From Closterium sp. NIES-65 (Eukaryota > Streptophyta > Zygnematophyceae > Desmidiales > Closteriaceae): DNA of 64,000 nt. Positions 21,641 through 30,930 of the stretch are shown piece after piece (within the stretch, counting starts at the first letter, position 1; each line of letters begins with the position of its first letter). The notes beneath the pieces were generated by a model that searched no databases, was not told the origin of the DNA, and worked only from the letters and a program-made list of their open reading frames with translations. The translations under genes and the position numbers were made by a program. The DNA lies in assembly GCA_948144175.1 (NCBI GenBank), contig CANXME010002557.1:124001-188000 (forward strand), read 5' to 3'.

Positions 21641-22400
21641 GACGCAGTCGAGCCGGTCGAGGTTGCGGGTGACTCTGGTACTGCTGCGGGTGCTGTGCCT
21701 GGGGGTGCTGACTCTGGGGGTGCCGTGCGCGAGGGTGCTGAGCCTAGGGGTACTGAGTCTGGGGGTGCTGCGACTGAGGGTGCTGAGCCTGGGGGTGCTG
21801 AGCGTGGGGGTGCTGCCACCTGGGGTGCTGAGCGTGGGGTTGCTGAGTCTGGGGGTGCTCCGCCAGAGGGTGCTGAGTCTGGGGGTGCTACGTCAGGTGC
21901 TACTGCGCCTGGAGGTGCTGCGTCTGGAGCTGCTGAGCCTGGAGGTGCGGAGCCTGCCGCCGCTGGACCTCCCCTTGTGGCGTCTGGTAGTGCTAGGCCT
22001 GGAGGTTCTCCGGGTGCTCCGTCTCGAAGGGAGCCACTCTCTCCACAGGAGTTGCGCGAGTGGTTTGCTTGCCGCTGGAGGCGTACTGCTGGAGCTGGGG
22101 CTTCTTCGGCACCTAAGGGTGCTGGTGCCGCCGGTCCCAGAGCTGCTGGGCCTGCGGGTTCTACTTGAGCTGGAGCTGCTGAGGGTGGTGGTGCTGAGAT
22201 TGCTACTGTCTGTCCCGGCGGTGGTCCTGCTGCTGGCGCTGCTGGAGGTCCTGCCGCTGGAGGTGCTGTTGGCGCTGGTGCTGCCGCTGGGGGTACTGGT
22301 GCTGTCCTTGCTGTGTCTAGAGTCCCCGCGCGGCCTCGGCCGTACTTCGTTCCGCTCCTGCAGCAGGTTCTTGGTCTCTCTCCTCCTGTAGAGTGCCACC
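21641..22400 (+). repeat. Repetitive integrase-RT linker of element E
   Basis: A 15-bp-period array encoding ESGGAEPGGA-type pentapeptides (about 21,690-21,960), then Gly/Ala-rich sequence. It is homologous to the linkers of B, F, I and L. Confidence 0.82.
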
Positions 22401-23700
22401 GCCTGTCCAGTCCCAGTCACTGTTAGAGCCCGCCTCTTGACTGCCTGCTCCCTCTCCTTACACTGGTCCTACTGGAGGTCTTGCTGAGCGTCGTGAGCCT
22501 GCGTCTCGTCCCGCGTCGCCTGTTCGTGCTGCTCGTACTAGTGGTCGCGGTTCGCGTCAGCGTCCTCCTCCTGTCCCTGGCACGCACCGGATGTCTCTGT
22601 GTCCGTCCACTGCTCCTCTGCGTGCCTCTTCGCCTTCTCCTCCTGAGTCCTCTCTTCTTGCGCTTTCCGACCCGGAGTCGGACTCTCTTCGTGCTGCGAG
22701 TCCTACTGTCAGGCGTCTTCTCCCTAATGTTGTCACTGACCCCTCTTTTGAGTCCACTGCTGTGTCTGCTCTTGTTACTGAGCTCGTCGACTTTGCTGCT
22801 CGCTGTCGTCTAGACTACGCTTTCTGTCTTGTTACTGAGTCTGCGTCTGTCTGTCCTACGTCCGTCGGGGGTGAATGTGCTCTTGGCACGGACGTCCTTG
22901 AGGACAGGCAGGAGGAGTTCCAATGTCTGGCTGCTGCTTCACCTCATCTCGCGTCTGTACTGCTTGCCCCTGAGGGAGACCCGGATGCACTAGACATCCC
23001 TACTCTGCGTTCTTACGCGGAGGCTATAGAGGGTCCCTACTCCTCTAAGTGGCAGGCAGATATGGATGCAGAGATGGCTTCCTGGAAGTCCACAGGCACC
23101 TACGTTGACGCGGTTCCCCTTCCTGGGGCGAACATTGTCAGTGGCATGTGGATCTTCAGGGTGAAGCGGCCGCCTGGCGCTCCACCTGTCTTCAAGGCGC
23201 GGTACGTCGCTCGTGGCTTCAGTTAGCGGCTGGGAGTTGACTACTTTCATACCTTCTCTCCCACCTCGAAGATGACCACTCTTCGGGTGCTGCTACACAT
23301 AGTCGCTCAGCGCGACTACGAGCTTCACTCTCTTGACTTCAGCACAGCTTTCTTGCAGGGTAGCCTGCACGAGGAGATCTGGCTGCGCCGTCCACCTGGC
23401 TTCACTGGGACTTTCCCTCCTGGCACCCAGTGGAGCCTCCGACGGCCAGTCTACGGTCTCCGCCAGGCACCGCGTGAGTGGCACGACACACTGAGGACTA
23501 CGCTTGCGGCTCTTGGGTTTGCTCCCTCTAGTGCTGACCGTCGTTGTTTCTGCGCACCGACACTTCTCTGCCGCCGTTCTACATCCTCGTGTACGTCGAC
23601 GACTTAGTCTTTGCCACTGCTGACACTGCTGGGCTCGCCTATGTGAAGTCCGAGCTGCAGAAGAGACACACGTGCACAGACCTGGGTGAACTGCGCATCT
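22401..23700 (+). pseudogene. Reverse transcriptase region of element E
   Basis: After the PESDSLRAASP and LDYAFCLVTES linker come the copia RT landmarks: GMWIFRVKRPPGAPPVFKAR (about 23,140-23,200), LDFSTAFLQGSLHEEIWLRR, PVYGLRQAPREWHDTL, and the YVDDLVFATADT catalytic site near 23,590-23,630. It is broken. Confidence 0.88.
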
Positions 23701-23738
23701 ACCTTGGCTTGCTCACCTCTTGACCTTCCTTGTACTCT

Positions 23739-23773
<35 letters not shown>

Positions 23774-23950
23774 GCTCTTGCTTGTTTAGCCTTATATATA
23801 TATGTCTCCTCTTGCATGTGAACTGGCCTTGTGGCCTTGACCTTGTGCTCGGACTGTGTGGTGACGTTGTGATCCACCCTGAGCTTTGCTTTGCTTTGCT
23901 TGACAGGTCTTTTTTACCCCTTGTTCTCCCCCACTTTGCCTATGGGGGTG
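23701..23950 (+). other. 3' untranslated region of element E
   Basis: Contains a long TA dinucleotide tract (23,742-23,770), TTTGC pentamers (23,884-23,901) and the polypurine-tract hairpin (arms 23,928-23,933 and 23,943-23,948) just before the 3' LTR. Confidence 0.78.
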
Positions 23951-24081
23951 TGTCAGAACATCATAGCTTATGCTGTTGTGTAGGCTATAGTGGGGTATCC
24001 CATAGGGGGTACAACCCAATTAGGGTTGGTACTTGCACTCACACATTTCATAGTTCATTCATTCGTGTTCTTTGTTTCACA
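23951..24081 (+). repeat. 3' LTR of element E
   Basis: 131 bp, three differences from the 5' LTR, followed by the target repeat ATGGT. Confidence 0.95.
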
Positions 24082-24086
24082 ATGGT

Positions 24087-24560
24087 GTGTGAATACCAGA
24101 AGCCTTCTGGACTGAAGTCTGGATCAAGGTCCGGAGAGTGTGTCCAGTCGGTGAAGTTAACGATGGCGACGCTGTCGGCAGTGCCAAGGTCAGGGACGAA
24201 ATCAAGAACGAAGACGTTGTTCTTGAGGGCCGCCCTGCCGATGTAGAGTCCTTCTCTCCCGTGATACAACTTGAATTCTTGAGTGGTACTGTCTGCTTCG
24301 AGGTGAATCCCCTTCGTCATCAGCTGGCTGACGCTCAGTAAGTTGTAGCCGAGTCCCTCCGCGATTAGTACTCCTGACATCTGTAGTACGACGTTTGTTT
24401 CCCTTGAATGAAGTTGAACTACGCCTTGTCGTCGTGTTCGCAGGTTTTGGTTGTTGGCAACTGTAATGACGACTTCGCGTTGAACGAAGCGTCCTGAGGA
24501 GCACATGTGCTGTCCGGAGCAACTGCCCAAGAACCATGTGTCCCTTCCGAATGGCTCGCT
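24087..24560 (-). pseudogene. Protease and pre-integrase part of element D
   Basis: Minus-strand segment with GQHMCSSGRFVQRE, a retropepsin-like stretch (VVQLHSRETNVVLQMSGVL, LLSVSQLM) and the start of the pre-integrase region (VFVLDFVPDLG). It continues at 17,144 beyond element E. Confidence 0.82.
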
Positions 24561-25980
24561 TTGGGCGATGGTGGCGTATGTCGGGTTCGGCTGAAGTGAC
24601 TCGCGGTGGGGTGTGGTTTCGTCGAGTTGTTCTTCCTGTGAGTAGTGTGGTGGTGACTCGGTATCTTTGCCATGCAGTTGACGATGTTTCTTGCTCCTTG
24701 TGCAGGTTGTCCTGTTGAAGACGTTGAAGCTTGAATCTGAGTCGTAGGATTTGCTTGCGTTGAGGCGACTTGGCTACTTAAAGGCCGAAGTTGCCGCTGT
24801 GGTGTTGTTGATTGTTGACGATTCATGCAGTGCGTGCGCGGGTGTCCTGAAGTTTTGCAGATGTGGCAGAACGGAGGTACTGGCTTCAGCTGTTGCTGCC
24901 GGTTGTTGTTGTTGTTGTAGCGTCGCTGGGTGTGGAACACAAACTCTGGTGCTGACGTCTTCTTTTTCAGTCGTTCTTCTTGCATGTCCATGTCTTGCTG
25001 CTCGGCATAGATTTCGGCGCAGAGCGCTGCTTCGGAGATTCTTCCGTGAGCTCGGAGGATGGCTTTTGTGGTGCGCCATTAAGGACCGAGGCCGCCGATA
25101 ATGACTGTCACAAAGGCGTCTTCAGAAATCGACCCTACGCATCGAAGAAGCCTGTGTTCAATTCGCGACATCGACTGATATACGCCATTCCTTTTTCCCC
25201 CGGTTTCATTTCAACCGTTGTCAGTTGCGCCATTAACCGACTTTGACTTACACTGTCTGTTGCTCGATACAGGCTCTTCAGGTGGTTGTACGCGAGCTCC
25301 GCGGAGTTACCGTAACCTCGGTAAGTCCTTATGTTCTGCTGTTGAGTCGGGGTGATATTTCTCAGTAGGATCGTGTACGCCATCATTGACAGATAGGTGT
25401 ACTGCTGCTTCTCGTACTGTGTGCCGTTTGTTGGGTATGGCAGGGACCCGTCGAAGAACCCGAGTATCTGCGCGCCTTCCATCATCAGCTCAAACTCGAA
25501 CGACCAGGTGAAGAAATCCTTTCCATCGAAAGGTCTTGATGTCTACATCTTCAGAACATGTGCGAACTACGACTGAACTTGTAGTGCGTTCAGTTGTTTT
25601 TCTTGTCCAGGTGAGGGCTGTGGGTGTGGCATGAAGCTGATGGATCCGCGATCGTACGGAGCAAAGGTAAGCTGTTGTTGCCGATTTCCTCGTGCATACG
25701 ATGAGCTGTCGAGACTCATGGGTGTTGCTCCGTTGTTGTTGCTGTTGTGTGATTGCGCAGGTGCCGATTGCTGGTGTTGCTCGTAGAAGGACACGAAGGA
25801 GAAATACTTCTCCATCATGCTCTGGTCGAAGTCCGCAATTTGATTTGCGGGAGTCTCAGTAGATGTTGCTCTGGGTCTTGTTGCCGTGCCCTCCTCTGTC
25901 TGTAGGCCAGAGGCAGGAGGTGGAGTAGGAGTAGTGCCTTGGGATCCGTTGGAATTGCTCCTTCCCTTTTGTGTAGCCAT
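24561..25980 (-). pseudogene. Gag region of element D
   Basis: Starts MATQKGRSN at 25,980, with an in-frame ATG upstream in the primer site. It has a Gln/Ser/Asn-rich N-terminus, the UBN2-type gag domain (ELMMEGAQILGFFDGSLPYP, AYTILLRNITPTQQQ, LKSLYRATDSVSQSRLMAQL), and a canonical zinc knuckle CHICKTSGHPRTHC (about 24,830-24,875). It is broken but closely parallel to the gag of C. Confidence 0.88.
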
Positions 25981-26023
25981 GCTGATTGACACTGTTGGTA
26001 TACGAGTTGAATTCCCCCTGATA

Positions 26024-26035
26024 GCTCTCATACCA
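26024..26035 (-). promoter_or_regulatory. Primer binding site of element D
   Basis: In coding sense TGGTATGAGAGC follows the 5' LTR, identical to the site of element C, with the embedded ATG. Confidence 0.75.
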
Positions 26036-26478
26036 TGTTGGGCTGAAAAAGCCCTTAGGATCTTTGCAGAGGTGAATTCTGGATAGAGTTGATGTAGTAG
26101 CGGAAGCGTTTAATAAAGAGTTTGTGAACCACCTTGCGCTAGTATGTGAGGGCAAAGTAAATTGATTAAAACAAAGAGATACAAGATTATATATGAATAC
26201 ACGGAATATGAAGAGACACAGTTATAACTACTTTACTGTTGCTGTTGCGGTTCGATATAGTGACGAGTGGCAACTGCTCTGTAACGAGTGAGTTGTGTGT
26301 CCTTGCTGTCGCGCTGCATTTGTCAGGTCAAAGGTCGCTGACCTTTGACTTTCGCGTAACCTCCAGCGGTTACTTCAACCTCCGAGGATTGACTCGCTGG
26401 TGCCTCGATATGGTCTGCTTCGCTTGTGCCTTAGACTTTCGACACGACAGAGGCACTTAGGAACGATTGTTTCCAACA
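26036..26478 (-). repeat. 5' LTR of element D
   Basis: 443 bp, paired with 13,432-13,876 at about 95% identity by eye, followed by the target repeat CACTT. Confidence 0.95.
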
Positions 26479-26483
26479 CACTT

Positions 26484-26539
26484 TGCTTCTATCTTGGTGT
26501 TTCGACACGACAGAGGCGCTAAAACAATTGTTTCCAACA
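26484..26539 (-). mobile_element. Element C, segment 3: outer end of its 5' LTR
   Basis: The last 56 bp of the C LTR (ends TTTCCAACA) lie beyond D. With 13,044-13,431 the LTR totals 444 bp, the family length. Host sequence begins at 26,540. Confidence 0.9.
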
Positions 26540-26725
26540 TCATACCACAATACATACGGTAACATTGCCCTGCATGGTGTACAGCAGCCTGAACTCTGCA
26601 GACCATGATAACTGGTTCAATGAAACAAATGAACAACATTTGTGTCAGACATAGTGAGGGGTTCCGTGAGGTCATCCATTGGTCCGCATCTTATCCACAA
26701 ATGAAGCATCTGCTGTCGAACAACT
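26540..26725. other. Host 3' flank between CCDC90-like gene and element C
   Basis: 186 bp between the gene's stop codon and the element C LTR. It probably holds the 3' untranslated region. I see no clear polyadenylation signal or repeat in it. Confidence 0.6.
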
Positions 26726-28346
26726 TTACAGGACCAGGCGAAGAATACCTAGCCCAATAGCACTGACTGAAACTAGGGTACCTGCACCCACAGATCACAA
26801 GCTGGTGTGAGAGAGTTTGCCTGGAGAAGATAGGCAGGAGTGCAGCAGAACGAAGAGATACTGAAACCATTCTCTGTGACAACTTGCCTATGCAGTATCT
26901 GATTATTTCAAACTTGGCGCCTTCTAACTCTGCCTTCAATGTGTTCACCTCCTGAAATATCAAACAAAATCATTCCTGTATTAGCAGAAGAATCAGAATG
27001 TGCTAGTGTTCCATGTCTCAGCATGACCAAGGTTACGTACCCTATCCATCTTGTTGGACAAGCTGCTGAGCTCCTGAGTTTGAGCTGTGATATCTTCTTT
27101 GATTCTCCTGTGAAGTTGAAGAGTTAGGGGTGTTACACGGGCTTGTGACAAAGAGAGTGTACACCAATTCGGCACAACAATATACCACTTACCCTCTTTC
27201 CAAGTTCAGATCAAGACGTTGACCTGCTGTCACCTTATCCACCTCGTATCTGCAAGTTGACGACCAGAGGTCAAAGGAGGAGATGTTAAAACAGCATGTG
27301 TGTAGTGCTGCAGGTGCTATGACGGTGATACACCTACCGTATTTCATTCTTTACTTTGTCCAAATCCGTCTTGAGGCCTTCAACCTCCCGAGTCAATCCA
27401 GCAAACTTCAAATCCTGTAGTCCAAAACTCCCACTCAATGAGTACCCCTTCAAAACAGACTCCTTGACAGTGTTTTCGACTTCGCGTTCACCCACAATCT
27501 AGCCTCCTGGGTTTGGAAATCTTGGGTTCCTTGTTGAAGTTGGTGAGCACAATGTATTCAATTATCAATCCCTTCATACCTGGAGGCTTTGAATTTCCGT
27601 CTTGACCTTGGCCATGGCTGCCTCCGCCACCATCTCCGACTGCATTTAGTGAAGAATGAACAGATGCATCAATGAGTGAAGCGCGTTACTTCATGATTGA
27701 ATTGGACGAGTTGTGAAACTGCCGATGGTATAAAACTTACCTTTTGCATCTCTGACTTTGAAACGAAAGTGTGCGCGGCTGTGTCGAGACTCTCATGGAG
27801 AACTTCTGTGATAAGATGTGTAATAGCCTCGGATTGCTTCGCCGTCAACCCTTCCGCCTCTAGCCTTCTCACCTGTTTCACAGACTTGGTTCTCATCACC
27901 AAAATAGGGATTCCGAAAAACACTGCACGACGTTGATTGCGAAAAGGGGAAGCAGTACATATGGAACTTACAAGTGCAAGTGTGTCAACGAGAAACGCTT
28001 TTCTACCGTTAGCGCTAGCTGTGACCATTGTCAGTGTTCGCCGTCCAGTGTGAAAATCTCGTCGGGGCATCGTAGGGTGGTTCGTCTGATCCTCTGAAAC
28101 TGTAAATACTTGGTCACTACTTGGCAGACGCAATCCATACGGCATCACAAGCTCGCTTTGCTCGACGGGGGATCGATGGCTTGCTGATTTGGCTGCCTCG
28201 TGTGCTATATGTCTGGACAATAGGGCTATCGAAAGTGGCCGCAATACGACAATCGCCACACGTCTTCCAATCTGCTGTAGCGTGCCATGGCTACCACTTA
28301 ATGCCATATGGAGAGGTCTTTGCCGCGGGCCTGAGAACCTCCACAC
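26726..28346 (-). CDS. Mitochondrial CCDC90/MCUR1/FMP32-like (DUF1640) protein, 8 exons
   Basis: Spliced host gene. Exons in coding order: 28,346-27,972; 27,872-27,741; 27,639-27,580; 27,498-27,338; 27,249-27,193; 27,107-27,041; 26,951-26,888; 26,781-26,726. They total 972 bp (323 residues plus stop) and stay in frame. Introns are 81-106 bp with GT-AG ends, except the last, which is GC-AG. The N-terminus is Arg-rich and acid-poor, like a mitochondrial presequence. Family landmarks follow: AFLVDTLALVRRLEAEGLT, SFVSKSEMQK-type FVSKSEMQK, KNEIRYEVDKVTAGQRLDLN, ERGRIKEDI, then coiled coil and AKFEIIRYCIG with a C-terminal membrane helix (TLVSVSAIGLGILRLVL). Family members sit in the mitochondrial inner membrane. 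Human MCUR1 is linked to the calcium uniporter and cytochrome oxidase assembly, and yeast homologues to proline metabolism. The first exon is long and its start uncertain (other in-frame Mets downstream). The intron 3 acceptor is weak. The gene looks intact. Confidence 0.88.
26782..26887 (-). other. GC-AG intron (intron 7 of the CCDC90-like gene)
   Basis: The donor reads ATAG|GCAAGT and the acceptor GGTGCAG|GTACC in coding sense. The junction joins YCIG to TLVSV exactly as in the family's C-terminal helix, so the non-canonical donor is well supported by the protein. Confidence 0.85.
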
Positions 28347-28398
28347 AGTAGTTCGTTGCAGAATTAAAAGCTCTTGACTAAACTCGCCTAGCTACGGG

Positions 28399-28406
28399 TA
28401 TTTATA
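28399..28406 (-). promoter_or_regulatory. TATA box of the CCDC90-like gene
   Basis: TATAAATA in coding sense, about 53 bp upstream of the chosen ATG, placing a transcription start near 28,370. This supports the ATG at 28,346 as a first-exon start. Confidence 0.6.
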
Positions 28407-29639
28407 GGCCAGCCTCCAGAAGACAGCACACACGACTACAGCTTGGTACCGTCATCGTGGACCAGATGGACCAGGAGAATCGAGCAAGAGACCACTGGAG
28501 TTCTCACCCCTGGAGTCCTAAACTAAGTTCTCCAGTCCGTGAACGAGAAGACGATCTCTAACAAGTCTTGGATCACCCCTGGGAGCTCTACGACGGCTTG
28601 CACACCATGAATGGCTATCGGAATTGAATAGGTGGACTCTCTGAACTAGATGATCAAAACTCGAGAAAGAGTGGCACATTTGAACCAGGATTCCGTTCTC
28701 ACCAACCATCCAGCCTCAAATACGCAGAATCACGGGACGGGAATGGGACCACCATCAGCAAGCAGGGAGATGACCTGCTCCGCAGGGAATAGTTTTGTCA
28801 GTGACTTGTGTGTGTGCTGTCCTTCTGGTGCAAAGGCTTGCCCAGGCTGATTGTCAGTGGTGCCCGGAATCGCGGACGCGCGGCTCGTTTCAGCAGTGTT
28901 CCAGGGCAGGCGGGTGAGCTCCGTCTGTGTACAGTACGTGATATTGTTGAACAAGAACAACCCAAGACTGGACGACGAATGAAGCGGCTAGACGTCTACA
29001 GGCCGCCAAGCTATCCAGAGTGATCGTTAATATCGAAGACTGTCCCGAGATCGCGCCCGTTGATCGCGAGCACACGTGACGATGGTCACCTGCATTGCTG
29101 GAGAAATGTGGCGGCAACCTCCTCATCGATTGGATGATTGCATCTGACGTGGGGTCACGATGTGGCAAACAGAGGTACCGTTACTAACAGACATCTACAC
29201 GAACATAGCACCAAGTATCCCGTAAAGATTTCCTTGTTGGAGCAATGCCCATATATGGAGATAAAAATATGCGGTGTTTGGGGCCTTTGTTATGAAACAT
29301 TCATATGGTCCTGGTTGGAACTGTCAGGAACAGATGGTGCAATGAATGATGTAATGTAGGTAAAATTAGTCAGCCCTAACCTAGGCTTCCAAATGACAGT
29401 GTTATGTAACCAACACATTTGACACATCACAATGCATGGAAGGCAAGAAGCAAGTCTCAGGAGCATTACTAGCCAATGCATGTGACACACGTGGTCACAA
29501 AACCACTCAGCACCAAATTAAAAACATGTGATGCAACTCAAGGTGGCACAACTACTCCTGCCACCGAAACAAATGGTCACGACTAAACAGTAAAACATCA
29601 TATGCAAAACAAGATGTAGTTATCAGTACAAAAATAAGG
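28407..29639. other. Unassigned host intergenic sequence
   Basis: About 1.2 kb of moderate-GC sequence upstream of the host gene. It contains CACGTG near 29,072 and TGACGTGG near 29,148, possible bZIP/bHLH sites. Open frames of up to 92 codons on both strands resemble nothing I recognise and show no family motifs. It could hold promoter elements or exons of a divergent gene. From about 29,360 the composition shifts toward the decayed element G. Confidence 0.4.
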
Positions 29640-30586
29640 GAGGACCAGGAGGAACACGGCCAAGGTGAGTTATGAGCCGATCATGATGGTGAGGCAGAAA
29701 TGCCTTAGTGAAGATATCGGCGGTGTTGACCAATGGGGACAGAGAAAACAATAGTGCCTAGTTGCGTCGCTTACCTGGTTGCAACCTAAGCATGAGCGAG
29801 GTGAACATGCGTCAGTATGCATCCAGACTAGGCTGATGAAATGAGAGGATCATGGCCTTGTTGGCAACGAACAAGACCGGAACTGAGCTGGGCGGCTCAC
29901 CTAGGTCAGCGAGTAAGAGTGCCAGCTAACGGAGCTCCTGAGCAGCTAATGCACCAACATATATCTCTGTCCCAGCAATTGACGAAGCAACAGACGACGA
30001 GGGTGTCGACCTTCACGACATAAATTCATAGCCCAATCTAAAGCAATAACACTGAGTCGACGTGCGAGTCTCGTCGCCGTCTGCCCACGACGCGTCAGTG
30101 TACATCGCAATCCAAACTAGGTGTCGTCCACCAAGGAGAAGCCTCATGCTTGATGTACTTGCGAGATAGCGCACTACCCTCTTAGTAGCCGTCGTTCAGT
30201 GCTGGAGATAGTGAATCCACATTGAAACAAATCAACGTAGGACGTTTAGAGGATAAGCTAGGCCTGGGCGAGTGCAAGACATCAGGTGCATGAGACACGG
30301 CTCTGCATACTGAACATTAGGCTAAGCCGGCTCGTCAAGAACATGAGTCGTAAGCTTACGGTCAGGAGCAAAAGTAGTGGGTTATACAAAAGGGAACTGA
30401 AGGTGGAACCGCTCAAGGACCTAATGCACGATATGTGGCTGAGTCGGAGTGATGGTGCGCATTGCTCTGTCCCAGGTGATATCTAAGCCAAGATAGTTGC
30501 GCAGCTCACCAAGGTCAATGCAAGTGTGTCTCTTCAGCACCCCTACTTTCACCGAAGCTAGAGCAACCTCGTCTACAATAGCAAAG
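29640..30586 (-). mobile_element. Element G, segment 1: old decayed Ty1/copia
   Basis: Minus-strand sequence aligning at low identity with the RNase H and late RT region of family 1 (for example the stretch resembling GCCTTAGTGAAGATATCGGC at 29,699 and the RT-side GATCTGCAAGCCAAGGTAGC equivalent near 30,475). It is heavily decayed, with many breaks, and so probably the oldest copia copy here. It is interrupted by F, whose target repeat CAAAG is at 30,582-30,586, and resumes at 37,938. The left LTR was not recognised. Confidence 0.72.
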
Positions 30587-30711
30587 TGTTAAAGAATGAG
30601 GAATGAATAAACTAGCACAAGGTTGGGTACAAGTAGGAAACCCTAGGAAACTATACCCCATAGTGTCTACCCCACTATAGCATAGACAAGCTATATAATA
30701 TGAATTTGACA
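30587..30711 (-). repeat. 3' LTR of element F
   Basis: 125 bp. In coding sense it begins TGTCAAATTCATATTATATA, which includes a TATA-like stretch. Paired with 37,808-37,932. Confidence 0.95.
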
Positions 30712-30930
30712 CACCCCCATAGGCAAAGTGGGGGAGAACAAGAGGTCACAAGACCAGTCAAGCAAAGAAAAGCAAAGCTCAGGGTGGATCACAACGTCAC
30801 CACACAATCCGAGCACAAGAGCAAAGCCAAAAGGCCACTTCACATGCAAGATCATATATAAAGGTAAACAAGCAAGTGCAGGTATAGAAAGATCACAGTA
30901 TCACCAAGGTCAAGAAGTGAGCAAGTGAGG
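30712..30930 (-). other. 3' untranslated region of element F
   Basis: Holds the polypurine-tract hairpin directly beside the LTR (about 30,714-30,734), the GCAAA pentamers (TTTGC in coding sense) and a short TATATA tract, as in the other family 1 copies. Confidence 0.75.

Larger units (their letters stand above)
17150..24081 (+). mobile_element. Element E: Ty1/copia family 1, nested in D
   Basis: A plus-strand element with 131-bp LTRs (17,150-17,280 and 23,951-24,081) differing at 3 positions, about 2%, which makes it one of the younger elements here. Perfect target repeat ATGGT (17,145-17,149 and 24,082-24,086). Parts recognised in order: primer site, long tandem-repeat leader, gag, protease, integrase, repetitive linker, reverse transcriptase, 3' untranslated region. 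It is broken, with several breaks. Confidence 0.95.
13432..26478 (-). mobile_element. Element D: Ty1/copia family 2, carrying element E
   Basis: A minus-strand element with LTRs 13,432-13,876 and 26,036-26,478 (TGTTGG/CCAACA ends), inserted in the 5' LTR of C with the perfect target repeat CACTT (13,427-13,431 and 26,479-26,483). Without the nested E it is about 6.1 kb. In coding order: primer site, gag, protease, start of integrase (down to 24,087), then, beyond E, integrase, reverse transcriptase and RNase H. The LTRs differ by about 5% by eye. It is broken, with several breaks. Confidence 0.95.

Noticed and set aside
28890-29168. 92-codon open frame upstream of the host gene
   Set aside because: No recognisable motif, no splice context that extends it, and similar-length frames exist on the other strand. 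Treated as unassigned.
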